Source: Ampelomyces quisqualis
Lineage: Eukaryota > Ascomycota > Dothideomycetes > Pleosporales > Phaeosphaeriaceae
Assembly: GCA_018398575.1 (NCBI GenBank)
Contig: JAGTXZ010000003.1
Location: forward strand, 1,674,001 to 1,738,000
DNA: 64,000 nucleotides
Reading direction: 5' to 3'
The notes beneath the pieces were generated by a model. That model ran no database searches. It was not told the origin of the DNA and was given only the letters and a program-made list of their open reading frames with translations. A program made the translations under genes and the position numbers. Shown here piece after piece: positions 47,001-59,900 of the stretch; the stretch's first letter is position 1; each line of letters starts with the position of its first letter.

Positions 47001-48960
47001 ACTCTCTTAGAAACACTCTAACAATAAGTAGTATCCTATAGCCTTCTACAGTTACGCCCTATCTAAGGCTAAGCTTAATTAGGAAATATATAATAAAGAA
47101 CTTTTTGCTATCCTAAAAGTGTTTAAGAAGTAGAGAGCTAAACTTACCTCTATACAGAGTTAAATCTAGGTGTATTTAGATTACTGCTCCTTAAAATACT
47201 TTATAACTACTAAGGTTCTTAATACACGTTAAGCACAATAGGCAGAGATTATTACCTCTTTTAATTTCTATATTAAGTACACGCCTAGCAAACTTAACAA
47301 GTAAGCTAATATCCTAAGCTAAAGAGAACAAGACGTTAGCAAGGTTAAGACTGCCTAATAAGACAATAGATCTTATGTACTTCTAGGACCTAAACGCCTA
47401 AACTCTCTAGTTAACTCTAAACTAGCTTAGAACTACGTTTGTAACTAGCTAGAGGTTAATGTTTTAGCTATTTTAGTCTAATCTATTAGTGCCTCTCTAA
47501 ACCTTAACTTATTAAAACTAATTAAAGCCCTACTAGTAGAGAATTGCTATTTCTTTAAGGAAGAGCGTCTTAAGCTACTATAGCTATATTATGTCTAAGA
47601 AGAACTACTGCTTTATTACTTACGCCTTTGTGTACCTAGAGATTCTCCCTTGTGTACCTAACTAATTAGAAAGGCTTACAATTAGGTATTTACTACTTAC
47701 CTAAGTACTATAAAGACGTATTAGCTTCTAGCTTAGTAATACTACTAGAAAGGCATAGAGGCTATATGCAAACGCTATGTACAAAACTGCGTTACCTATT
47801 AAAGATCCTATCTAAGACAGCTCTAATCCTAAGGTTTCCTCTATCTGTTACTAATTCCTAATAGGCCTATGCAGCATTTGTGTATAGATTTTAAGACATT
47901 CCTAACTAATTAGCATAGCTATAATTAAATTATAGTTATTATTAATTGCCTATTAAAGCAAGCTGTTTCTATTCCTTACTATAAAATAATTAACGCTTAA
48001 AGAATAGCTTACTTATTTATCTAATAGGTATACTAATTTAGTTACATACCTAAAAGTATAGTGTCTAACTATAGACCCTAGTTTGTATTCTAATTCTAGT
48101 CTAAGTTCTGCAAGATCCTAGGCGTACAACTTAAACTTTCTACAGCCTACTATAGATAAACTAATAGACAAACTAAGATTATAAACAAGTATATTAATTA
48201 ACAATTAAGGCCTTTTGTATTTTATTACTAGGATAACTAAAGTAACCTCTTACTAATAATTAATTAAGCCTAAGCTACGCTGCTATACTCTGCAATTAGT
48301 ATAGCGCTGTACTAGCTCCTGTTTAGATCTAAACTATAACAGAGCTAGGATTAGGCACTATCTTCTTTAAAACACAAAGATATAAACGTTAAGGATGCCT
48401 TAAGCTTAGCTACCTGCATGTATGCAGCCTAGCGCACAGCTAAAGACAATATAGAAAAGGCGCAGTAATAGATAGCTGCTAAGGTAAATAAATATTATTA
48501 ACTTGTTAATTAGGTAGTAGGTAATAAAGTTTACCTCTTAAACTAAAACCTATCTGTTACCTGCTTAAGTCGCAAACTTGCTAAATTGTAAGAAAGCCTC
48601 TTTAAAGTTCTAGAACAAGTTAGCTATTTATTTTAACTAAAGCTACCTAAAGGTTCTAAGATTTATAACGTATTTGCTCTAGACGTCCTTTGCAAGGACT
48701 CTAACAACCCCCTGCCTAGTTAGCTAAGCCTAAACCTATCTAGTATCCTAATTTAAGGCGTTAAAGAATAGGAAGTTAAAGAGATCCTAGCTAGTAAGCT
48801 ATACTGCTTTATCCTAAAGTATTGTGTAAAATAGGTAGGCTATAATCCTAACTCTACCTAGTATAATGCCTTAAACTTTATAGGCGCTCTATATATATTG
48901 CAAGCGTTCTATAAACACTATCTAAAATAGCTAAGACTCTTACAAGCGTTAGCTAAGTAG
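44025..48960 (+). pseudogene. RIP-inactivated gag-pol of inner chromovirus
   Basis: The gag zinc knuckle is at 44954-44995, C-x2-C-x4-H-x4-C, with the last Cys codon TGC now TAC (Tyr). The RT active site at 46525-46536 reads YLNN where YLDD is expected; both changes are GA to AA after T. RNase H and the linker (FNFYIKYTPSKLNK) are near 46,970-47,330. The integrase has CIDFKTF near 47,880 with its first Asp retained, but the second catalytic Asp in the VSD motif is Asn (48067-48069). A C-terminal chromodomain (EILASKLYCF, VGYNPNST, LQAFYKHY) lies near 48,778-48,930 and normally guides integration to marked heterochromatin. Dozens of in-frame TAG/TAA stops; non-functional. Confidence 0.88.
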
Positions 48961-49082
48961 ATTACAGTATAGGAAAAAAGAGTTAAAGATCTTATAGCAT
49001 TTTAAGACAATTATATTAGGAAAATTAAACTTAATATTGCAACTACTACACTAGTAGGTAACAGCTATTAATAATAAGAGTC

Positions 49083-49772
49083 TTACTCTTCTATTAGATC
49101 TAATAGCAGACTGTTATTACTACTAGTAGGACGTTTTTAATTGTCTAAATCCCTAGGTGCAGACACTAACGCACTACCTAGTTGTCTTCTGTTCTAGCCC
49201 TGCTTACTGCAAGTACTAGCCTTTTGCACTACTTTTTGCACCTTCTTCTGCTCTGCTAACTAATTAGCCTTTAATACTATTATAACATTTACTAGCTAAG
49301 CGACTACACTAGTTAACCTAGCTGTGCTCCTCCTAAGCAACCTAACCTTCTTAGCTATTGCTCTAACCTCTCTAGCTAGCTCCTTCCTCTAGTAATAAGC
49401 GCTAACTAACAAGTTAGCATTATTTATGTTAGCTACCTATACAGTACTTACTTGCATAATAGCAGCTAACTAAAACGCTACCTTCTTAACAGCAGCCTTC
49501 TGCTCTAATACTACCTTATTAGACTTGTTTCTACCTAAGGCAGCAAACCTGTAGTTAAGAGCCTTAGAAAGGCTATTATACTCCTAGCCTGTATATAGAA
49601 GAACTAGGCAACACTTCTTATTTAAGAGTGTGCAATAAGCACACTTCTTAGACACGTCTAAATAGAATCTAAACTTAATATTAAAATAGCTGCAGGCAAA
49701 AGCCCTTACAGCCTGTACGCAAATAACCTAATAGGCTAGGAAATAAGCTCTAGAAGGGACAGAAATAGGCAT
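49083..49772 (-). pseudogene. Antisense reading frame of about 229 codons inside inner retrotransposon
   Basis: Antisense to the retroelement, between the chromodomain and the 3' LTR, a single frame starts at ATG 49772 and runs without indels to TAA at 49083. It is interrupted only by TAG/TAA codons of the RIP type. It begins MPISVPSRAYFLAY, has a cysteine motif C-x2-C-x6-C-C (KKCAYCTLLNKKCC), then a long Ala/Lys/Arg/Leu-rich helical stretch (LGRNKSNKVVLEQKAAVKK, RKELAREVRAIAKKVRLL) suggesting a coiled coil, and a hydrophilic C tail. I know no function. It would be an accessory gene carried by the element, or a chance frame in its 3' region. Confidence 0.45.
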
Positions 49773-50095
49773 TGTGTGTATCTACTATACAGTTAGCTAG
49801 TAATTAAGAAAGAATAAGGCTTAGATAGCTTTAGGTATATAAACGTAAGGGGGAGAGTATAGAGAAGTAGTATACTAGAGAGCTAGCCTTATATATATGC
49901 TTAAAAAGCTTAAGGTAAAGTTAGGAATGTTAAACGCGCTAGCGCGCTAATTAAAACAACAACAAACAGCTATATTACGTTATCTTAAAATAAACTTAAG
50001 GTAAATAAGAGTTTATAACAATTTAGAGAAGTATCTAAAACAACACTAATACAGACCTAATTAATAGAGACTATTAATTTTAAGAAGAGGGGTAA

Positions 50096-50394
50096 TGTAA
50101 CAAGCACATGCAAACACATGTTACATCTAATACTTTATAAAGGCTTAGTAACAGATTATGTAGGAAGCTAGCAGATTAGAACTAAAAGCGCTCTAACAGC
50201 GCTCTAACTCAGCTGCTACGCCTACTATAAATATAAGCCTATAGCATAGATAGAGGACAAGTTTCTCTTGTCCTTCTGTACAAGACCTATAGGTGTATAG
50301 CTAATCTAGAATCTCTAATACAACACGCACTCCTATATGCCTCTAATACGTATCCAATTTAATCCTAATAGCTGTACCTACCTGCGTTGTTACA
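50096..50394 (+). repeat. 3' LTR of inner element
   Basis: 299 bp, same ends and diagnostic variants as the LTR at 43299. Confidence 0.93.
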
Positions 50395-50399
50395 AATCC

Positions 50400-53300
50400 T
50401 ACCTCTGCCTAAATAGAGGTTAATTAATTACAATAAGAACTAAAACAGGCGTTAGTAGAGATTAATTCCCTTAAGAAAAGACTAACTTAGTTAATAGGAC
50501 TAGATAAGCCTCTACCTACTACTAAAACCTCTTAGAACTTTTCTGCACCTTACTATTTATCTAACAGCTCTATATCTAAGTACTTATATTGCTATAAAAG
50601 CTCTTACTAACTTTAATAATCTAAGAAAACGCCTAATATAGACAATCTTAGTAATAGAAAAGATCTTACCTTCTGCTAATAGCAGGCTTCTATCTAAGAG
50701 TAACTTAAAATTAACTTAGATTACTATTAGACTAAAAGACAACATATAGCCTTAGTATAAGGCTATACTACAAAATTAGCTAAGAGCTATCTTAAGCTAC
50801 AATATTTATTAAATACTAATTAAGAGTAATTCTAGAACGCTAAGTAAATAATTAAGCTACTTAAGTCTTACTTTATTACAGGTAACAAGGTAGCTAAAAG
50901 CTGTATAGCGTTTAATTAATTGCAGATAACAAAGAAGAAAACGTTCCTCTTGTTTAAAGCTAGGTTTCTAAGTTCTGCAGTTAAGAGACAAGTACCTTCT
51001 TTAGAGTAGTTTTACTACTTATAGACAAAAATTACGCTAGGACTATAAGCCCCTAACCTAGGATTTAGGCACTAATAGAAGAACTTATTTAATTAGATAG
51101 TAGAATACCTTACTGCCTATAATATAGAGTAAAAGAACAATTCTTGCCTAAGTATATTACTAGCTGCTGCCAAATTGCTAATTAGGTAGGCCCTATAAAC
51201 CAATTTAGAGCTAAATTAAACTACTACTTCTAGCGCTCTAATACATTCTGCGCTAGCCTATTAATCTACTACAGTGCACCTTCTTACAAAGACTCCTAAG
51301 CTAGAATAATAAAAGACTTCTAGTAGTTATTACAATTATAGTAAGCTAGGACACTACTCTAGTAACTACATAAAACCTTATGTGCGTTAGATTAAAGCTG
51401 TAGAAGTAGATAAGTTTAAAGATACTTAAAAGTAACCTAACTAGAAGGTATATTGTACAAGAAACAGAAGCGCCTAAGAAGATACTTCTCTCTAGGCCTA
51501 AGCTATTACAATCTATTCTACTTTAACCTCTTTTATTTATTTTGTAGTTCTTATTTTCTTATACTTACACTTTTCTATAACTAGGGTATTAGTTTACGCC
51601 TTAACACTCTTGTTAACACTAGTGCTTAAAGTTTCTTATTTTTAAATTTACAAATTGTTTTATCTGTTTCTAAAGCTTTACATTAACCTATCTAGAAGCT
51701 TCTCTTCTAGGTTTAGGTGCGTAGCTTTAAGAATTAGATTACTTCTTTAGTTACTTAATATATTTAACTACACTTAAATATTAATAGCTAAAAGATTTTA
51801 AACTGTCTATTCCTAATCTTTAATCTTAGGTCTTAGGATTGTATACTTAGCCTCTAATAGTTAAGACAATTTAAGATTTAATTAGACACAGATAGGTTAC
51901 AGTTTATTTAGCTATCTAAGTACCTCTGTTTATATAATCCTTTACTCTCTATTCCTACTGTTTTATATTAAGCTATAGTACTAGCTACTATCTATCTTAA
52001 TGTACAGCAACGCAACGCTCTATAAGAGAAAGAAGACTATTATATCTAAAACAGTCTTTACTGTTATTCTTCTCCTTCTATTTATTGTCTTAAGGAATGC
52101 TTAAAGCTTATATTAGCCTAAAAATTCTTAGAGATTCTTTACCTTCTATTCCTACTATTTTACATTAAGCTATAGTGCTAGCTACTGTCTATCTTAATAT
52201 ACAGCAACGCAACGCCCTATAGAAGAAAGAAGACTATTATATCTAAAACAGTCTTTACTATTATTCTTCTTCTTCTATTTATTGTCTTAAGAGATGCTTA
52301 AAGCTCTTATTAGCTTAAAAATTCTTAGAGATTTCTTATACCCTAACTAGGCAACTCTACTTAAAGTCTAAATTCCTTTTAACTACCCTGCATAGCTCTT
52401 ATTTCTGCTAATGCATTCTACTTTATTATAAAGAAGCTACAGAACAAGTTTTTTACAACAAGTCTCTATAAAATTAACAAGATTCTCGCCTCTAAGGACA
52501 ACGCAAACAATTAATGCTAATTAGATAAGTAATTACCTGCCTGCTACTCTTAGTATTAGAATATATTTAGTAAGTTAGTAGCTAATTAATTGCCTTTTTA
52601 TTGTCTGTATAATTACAAAATTATTCTTAAAGAACTATTACTAAATGCATTTAGTCTCCTGTATAAGCAAAATTAGGAGAAGCTTAAAGCTACTAAGGCC
52701 TACGTCTAGAAACACCTTTAGAAGGGTTTTATTAAGGCTAGCTAAAGTTCTTTTACTTTACTTATTCTTTGTGTACGCAAACTAAATAGAGATATACGCA
52801 TCTATATAAACTACTAGAAGATTAACGCCCTTACGCGCAAGAACGTCTATCTAATCTCTTGTATTAATAAGCTACTATTACGTCCCTCTAAAGCTAAGAT
52901 CTTTACTAAGTTTAACATTAGAGCTGCCTTTAATAAAATTTGTATAGATCCTAATTCTAAAGAGTATACTACTTTCTAGACTTATTACAGTACTTATAAG
53001 TGTAAGGTGCTCTCTTTTAGCTTATACAATAAACTAGCAACGTATTAGTGCTACATAAACAATATACTAATTAATTATTTTAATAATTTCTGCATTGCGT
53101 ATCTTAATAACATCTTAATCTACTTAGAGAATATAAACGCACATTAGAAACACGTCTAAAAAGTCTTAGAGCGCCTACGTACTACAGAACTCTAAGTAGA
53201 TATCTAGAAGAGTAAATTTTATGTAACCTGCACAAAGTATCTAAGTTACGTTTTAACAAACTAGAGCACTAAAGTTAACTCTAATAAGGTAGAAGCACTC

Positions 53301-55560
53301 TAAAACTAGGCTAAACCTACTATAATTACTAGTGTTAAGTTATTTCTTAGGTTTGCTAGTTTCTATTAACAATTTATTAAAGATTTCTCTTATGTAGCTA
53401 AACTAATTATAAAGCTTTAAAGTCCTGCTACACTGTTTAAATAGACTATAGACTGCTAATAGGCTTTTAATTAGATTAAAGCCTTACTTCTAGTAATTTC
53501 TACACTATCTTATTTTTATCTTAAGTATAATACAAAATTAGAAACTAACGCGTTAGATAGAGTAATAGCAGAAGTACTTTCTTAGAAGTACTCTAATAAC
53601 AAGTAGTATTCTATAGCGTTCTATAGTTACGCTCTATTTAGGGCTAAGCTTAATTAAGAAATATATAACAAAGAACTTTTTGCTATCCTAAAAGTGTTTA
53701 AGAAGTAGAGAGCTAAACTTACCTCTATACAGAGCTAAATCTAGGTGTATTTAGATTACTACTCTTTAGAATACTTTATAACTACTAAGGTTCTTAATGC
53801 ACGTTAAGCACAATAGGTAGAGATTATTACCTCTTTTAATTTCTATATTATACACGCTTAGCAAGCTTAACAAGTAAGCTAATATTCTAAGCTAAAGAGA
53901 ATAGAACGTTAGCAAGGTTAAGGCTACCTAACAAGACAACAGATCCTGTGTACTTCTAGAACCTAAACGCCTAAACCCCTAGGTTAACTCTAAACTAGCT
54001 TAAAACTACGTCTGTAATTAGCTAGAGATTAATATATTAGCTATTTTAGTTTACTTTATTAGTACCCCTTTAAACATTAACTCTTTAGAACTAATTAAAG
54101 CTCTACTAGCAGAGAATTGCTACTCCTTTAAAGAAGAACGCCTTACGCTGCTACAGCTATATTGTGTCTAAGAAGAACTACTACTTTATTACTTACGCCT
54201 TTGTGTACCTAGAGATTTCCTCTTATACACTTAACTAATTAAAGAGGCTTACAATTAAGTATCTACTACTTACCTAAGCGCTATAAAGATGTATTAGCTC
54301 TTAGCTTAGCAATGTTATTAGAAAAGTATAGAGGCTATATACAAACGCTATATAATAAACTGCGTTGCCTGTTAAAGATCTTATCTAAGACAGCTCTAAT
54401 CCTAAGGTTTCCTTTATCTGTTACTAATTCCTAATTAGCCTATGCAGTATCTGTGTATAGATTTCAAGACCTTTCTAAAAGACTGTTATAACTATAATTA
54501 GATTATAGTAGTTATTAATTGTCTATCTAAGCAAGCTATTTCTATTTCTTGCTATAAAATAATTAACACTTAAGAAATAGCTTACTTGTTTATCTAATAA
54601 GTATACTAATTTAGCTATACGCCCAAAAGTATAGTATTTAACTACAGACTCTAGTTTATGTCCTAATTCTAGTTTAAGTTCTATAAGATTCTAGGCGTAC
54701 AACTTAAGCTTTCTACAGCCTACTATAAATAAACTAATAGATAAACTAAGATTATAAACAAGTATATTAATTAACAATTAAGGCTCTTTGTATTCTATTA
54801 CTAGAATAACTAGAGTAACCTTTTACTAATAATTAATTAAGCTTAAGCTACGCTGCTGCACTCTGCAATTAGTATAGCGCTATACTAGTTCTTGTTTAAA
54901 TCTAAACTATAATAGAGCTAAGATTAAGTATTATTCTTCTTAAAATATAAAGATATAAACATTAAGAATGCCTTAACCTTAGCTACTTACATACATAAAG
55001 CCTAGCGCACAGCTAAAGATAATATACAAAAGGCGTAGTAACAGATAGCTGCTAAAGTAAATAAAAATTGTTAACCTATTAATTAGGTAGTAGGTAACAA
55101 GGTCTACCTCTTAACCTAAAACTTATCTGTTACCTGCTTAAGCTGTAAACTCGCTAAATTGTAAGAAGGCCTCTTTAAAGTTCTAGAACAAGTTAGCTAT
55201 TTATTCTAACTAAAGCTACCTAAAGGTTTTAAGATCTATAACGTATTTACTCTAGACGCTCTCTGCAAGAACCTTAACAACCTCCTGCCTAGTTAGCTAA
55301 GCCTAAACCTATCTAGCATCCTAATTTAAGGCGTTAAAGAGTAAGAAGTAGAAGAAATCCTAGCTAGCAAGCTATACTGCTCTATCCTAAAGTATTACGT
55401 AAAATAGGTAGGCTATAATTCTAACTCTACCTAGTACAATACCTTAAACTTTATAGGCGCTCTATACATATTGCAAGCGTTTTACAAATACTATCTAAAA
55501 CAGCTAGAACTTCTACAAGCGTTAGCTAAGTAGATTACAGCATAAGAAAAAGAAGTTAAA
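50400..55560 (+). pseudogene. RIP-inactivated gag-pol of outer chromovirus (3' part)
   Basis: The outer copy's coding region resumes after the inner element and follows the same domain order: gag with zinc-knuckle remnant near 51,325-51,370, RT with YLNN at 53100-53111, RNase H, integrase and a chromodomain (EEILASKLYCS, VGYNSNST, LQAFYKYY) near 55,350-55,530. A local duplication near 52,080-52,310 repeats a stretch starting CTATTCCTACT; it is absent from the inner copy. Stops occur throughout. Confidence 0.82.
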
Positions 55561-55649
55561 GATCTTACAGCATTACAAAATAATTATGTTAAGGAAATTA
55601 AACTTAATATTGCAACTACTATACTAGTAAGTAACAGCTATTAATAATA

Positions 55650-56345
55650 AGAGTCTTACTCTTCTATTAGATCTAATAGCAGACTATTACTGCTACTAGT
55701 AAGACGTTCTTAATTGTCTAAATCCTTAAGTGCAGATACTAACGCACTACCTAGTTGTCTTTTGTTCTAGCTCTGCTTGCTGCAAGTACTAGCCTCTTAC
55801 GCTACCTTTTGCGCCTCCTTCTACTCTACTAACTGTTTAGCCCTTAATGCTATTATAACATCTACTAGCTAGGTAACTATACTAGTTAACCTAGCTATAC
55901 TCTTCCTAAGCGCCCTAACCTCTTTAGCTATCTCTCTAACCTCTCTAGCTAGCTTTTCTCTCTAGTAATAAGCGCTAACTAATAAGTTAGCGTTATTTAG
56001 GTTAGCTACTTGTGTAGTACTTACTTGTACTATAGTAGCTAATTAAAACGCTGCGTCTTTAATAGTAACCTTCTGCTCTAATACAACCTTATTAGACTTG
56101 TCTCTACTTAGAGTAGTAAACTTATAGTTAAGAGCCTTAGAAAGGCTATTATACTCTTAGCCTGCATATAAGAAAACTAAGTAACACTTCTTATTTAAGA
56201 GCGTGTAGTATGCACACTTCTTAGAGATGTTTAAATAGAATCTAAACTTAATATTAAACTAGCTACAAGCAAAAGCTCTTGCAGCCTGCAGGTAAACAAC
56301 CTAATAAGCTAGGAGATAAGCTGTAGAAGAGACAGAAATAGGCAT
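55650..56345 (-). pseudogene. Antisense reading frame inside outer retrotransposon (copy 2)
   Basis: The counterpart of the antisense frame in the inner copy. It starts at ATG 56345 and keeps the cysteine block at 56,195-56,230 (second motif cysteine now Tyr). Its presence at the same place in both copies shows it belongs to the element and not to a host gene. The right-hand limit is approximate. Confidence 0.4.
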
Positions 56346-56667
56346 TATGTATATCTGCAAAATAGTTAGCTAGCAATTAAATTAGAAGGGCAGTTAGATA
56401 GCTGTAGGTATACAAACGTGTAGGAGAAGAGTATAAGAAAGTAGTATACTAAGGGCCAGCCTTGTATATATGCTCTAAAAACTTTAGATAAAGTTAAGAG
56501 AATAAACGCGCTACTGCGCTAAGCAAAATAACAACAAATAGCTACAACACGTTATTAGAAATTTAAAGTTAAGGTAAATAAGACTTTAGAAAACTTTAGA
56601 AGGTATCTAAAAGCGCACTAATACAGACCTAATTAATAGAAACTATTAATTTTAAGAAGGAGAGTAA

Positions 56668-56967
56668 TGTAACAAGCATATACAAATATATATTATATCT
56701 AATACCTTATAAAGGCTTAGTAACAGATTATGTAGAAGGCTAGTAGATTAGAACTAATAGCGCTCTAACAGCGCTCTAACTTAGCTCTTACGCCTACTAT
56801 AAATATAAGCCTATAGTATTAGATAGAGAACAAGTTTCTCTTGTCCTTCTGTACAAGACCTATAGGTGTATAGCTAATCTAGAATCTCTGATACAACACG
56901 CACTCCTATATGCCTCTAATACGTATCTAATTTAATCCTAATAGCTGTACTTACCTGCGTTGTTACA
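56668..56967 (+). repeat. 3' LTR of outer element
   Basis: 300 bp, TGTAACA...TGTTACA. It shares variants with the LTR at 42559 and shows extra CpA-to-TpA changes in its first 60 bp. Confidence 0.9.
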
Positions 56968-56999
56968 AGAATAGTCTAATCTTATAGCTATTTAATTAG

Positions 57000-59900
57000 C
57001 TTTATAACCTACTTATTATAGATGTTTATTACTATTTTTTACCTAGGTTGTTTTAAATAGTTAAGAGCTACTATTTATTACATTTTTTTATTACGCTTAC
57101 TAGTCTAAGAAACAAGAAGGCCTTAATCTCTTTCTTTGTAGGCGCTACTTATACTAAGAAGTCTAGAGTAGTACACTATACAAAGGCGTTGCAGATTCCT
57201 TAATATTATTTTCTCTGTTACTCTTCTACTTCTTATTACTTATCTAATCTTTAAAACGTTAGATTCTAAAGCTAGTTAGACTAGCAAAATTAATAGAACC
57301 TAGAAGCTTAAGTAGATCCTAGATACTCTTAGCGCTATATTAAGATCCTGTAGTTAGTAATTATAGTGTAAAACAGTTTAGTTATACGTCCTCTTTAGTA
57401 ATTGCATATTTTATAACTATAATTTTTTAGATTATTTCTACTCTAAGCTTATACTGTTAATCTTTTAAGACGTCTTTTGTAGTATTAAACAAGCGCTTAA
57501 CTTTAACTTCTACAAGCTATACAGCTAGTACGTCTTTAGCTACCTAAGCTAGGCGTAAGTACGTGTCTGTATTAGCCTACTACTAAACAAGTATATTTAA
57601 TAACTCTTCTTTATCTTCTTTACTAGTTAGAGAAGTACTAAGGTAGCAGAGAGCTTCTGCACAGAGTAGTCTAATACTTACGTTAGTTTTATAAAAGAGA
57701 TTAGCACTTAACCTACTAGACTATATTGTTTAGAAAGAAAGCTTTCTAAACTACTAGTATTTAGGTAGACGCTGTAGTTGCAAAAGACAAACTAGAGTAC
57801 AGTCTCTATTTATTGCTATAAGGTTGTTTTTATATTAATTAATGTAGTCTAGAAACTAACGCTAGTATATATATTTAAAGTCTAGTCTCTATATGTTACT
57901 CTAGGTTTTATTAGCAGTACGCTGTAATAAACCTATATAATAAACATAGTCTCTACCTTATGTATAGTAAGCTTCTAAGATAAATTAAGAATAGTTATAA
58001 TGTTATAAAGATATCTTTATTGTTTATCTATGCGTAAATAATACTTTAACAACTTCTTCTTACCTTTCTCTACTACTGCCTTTACTACAGCTAGCTACTC
58101 TTTGCAATAGCTAGTCTTATTCTTCTTGTTAAATAGCTTAGTTATTATTTAATCTAAAAAGTTAAAAAGTTTATTATACATTAACTAAATGTATAAGGCC
58201 TAAGGTGTGTTACTTTTACTAATTCTGTTAGTAGCTGTTTTAAAGTTTACTAGTATACGTGTTATTACCTTAAGGTATAACTACTTAGTAGGTGCTAGCT
58301 AAAGCCTTTTAAGGTTCTTAAAGTCTGTAACTACGTTGTTATTCTGTAAATTACTGCTACTACCTTATAGAGCCTAATTAAGTGTAATCTCTTACTCTAG
58401 CTACTTGTTAATATAAGTAGCTAAAGAGCAGGCGCGCTTACATATATTATAGGTTAAATTCTACCTAGTCTTAACATCTTAAATTATACAAAGTTAATTT
58501 TTTAGCAGTATATTAGATTATACCTTTAGGAATTGTTTAAAACATTAGAGGAATAAATTAATAGTAATACAAATTGCCTAGATCTAAAGGAGCTTAGTGC
58601 GTAATAAAAAATTATAATAAAGGGTGTAACATACCTTTTGCAAAGAGTTAGGCACTAATATGCTATTATTAATCTAGTAAACGTAATAGCGTTGCAGCTG
58701 CTAAGCCTCTTTAATCTTAGGTAAAGCTATTAGCCTTAGGTAGGCTATTATGTTCTGCACTACTAGGTTAATAATATAAGTAAAGTATAGTATAGTGTTT
58801 TTCTTTGCGTTCTAAGAAACTTTCTTATTAGCAAGATTGCTTTTTAAGCTTCTACTAAGAGTACTATTGTTTAAAGCGTTATTGCAGGTAACTACTAGTA
58901 ATTGTTTTAATATTTTTATATTTTTAAGTACCTGCATAAGATTAGATACTATAGAAACTCTAGTGTGCTGCCTACGTAAGGGCACAAAATCTAATAGATC
59001 CTTTCTTATCTGCTAACTAGTGTTAATATAATAGGCTTTAATAGCCAAAAAGCTTAAGTAGTTAGTAGCAGACTAGGCGTTAAAGGTAATTAAGATTTTT
59101 GTTAACTTACTAAGATTAGAAAGAAGGTTTTTAGTTACCTGCTTATATTATTTTTAGAGTATAAGAGTAAACTTATACAAGCTAAGTATAGTAGTGCTAG
59201 GCTAGAGAAACTCTATAAAGCAGTAAAATAAGAGTTGCTCTAATGTTTAAAAAGACTAGTTTCTATTAAGAAGTATCTATACAATTTCTAGTTTAAATTG
59301 CTAAGTAGTAAATAGTTACAGAGGTTATAAACGTAATAGTATAACAAATAAGAGTAGCTACCTTATATAGATAGATTCTGTAACCTTTCTATAACTATTA
59401 GACTAAAGGTAGTTACTAAGGTATTTTGTCTTTATATACTTATTAGTTAGGTGTTAAAGTATATGCCTACAGTTTAGGCAATATACGTGTAGTTTGCTAC
59501 TTTTAATATAAGCTCTTTCTCTAAATTAAGTCTACATAATAGCAGAACGTTTAGCTCTACTCTATTAAGAATTAGAATTATTAGGGTCTTAGGCCTATAA
59601 CATATTCTGCTACTAGGCATCCTATGTAGTATATATAGTAGTATTATCTTAAATTAGCTGCTTAAGAATAGTAACTATTCTCTTAATTCTAGACTTAAGG
59701 ATTTAGAAGGCGTTAAGTATAAATTTGTAGAGTATTTTAGGCAAATTAGAGTATAGGTTGTCTAGGAGTAAAAAGGAGTTGCTTAGGTCTATGTGTGTAA
59801 TAAAAAAGTGTAATAACAAAGTAGTAATATCTTATAGAAAGAGAGTAGTAATTGCAGTAATAATAGAATAGCAAAACTATAGTTTAGCGTTACTTTAAGT

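Larger units (their letters stand above)
43299..50394 (+). mobile_element. Inner Ty3/gypsy chromovirus, complete length 7.1 kb
   Basis: The LTRs at 43299-43597 and 50096-50394 are both 299 bp and nearly identical, bounded by TGTAACA and TGTTACA. The target duplication AATCC occurs at 43294-43298 and 50395-50399, so it inserted within the leader/gag region of the outer element. The uninterrupted equivalent is visible near 61,880-61,915 in the third copy. A purine tract AAGAAGAGGGG (50082-50092) precedes the 3' LTR. Domain order gag, protease region, RT, RNase H, integrase, chromodomain identifies a chromovirus of the Metaviridae. All coding parts are riddled with TAG/TAA. Confidence 0.93.
42559..56967 (+). 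mobile_element. Outer Ty3/gypsy chromovirus, interrupted by a second copy
   Basis: The 5' LTR is 42559-42858 and the 3' LTR 56668-56967, 300 bp each, flanked by the 5-bp duplication AGAAT (42554-42558 and 56968-56972). The two LTRs share diagnostic variants, such as CTTAGCTCTTACG, that the inner LTRs lack. Internal sequence runs 42859-43298, is interrupted by the inner element, and resumes at 50395. Without the insertion the element would be about 7.3 kb. A purine tract AAGAAGGAGAG (56654-56664) precedes the 3' LTR. The coding regions are destroyed by RIP. This is the older of the two insertions, since it contains the other. Confidence 0.9.

Noticed and set aside
42559..56967. LTR-internal-LTR-internal-LTR array made by unequal recombination.
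   Set aside because: A shared-LTR array would not give two different exact duplications or LTR pairing first with fourth and second with third.
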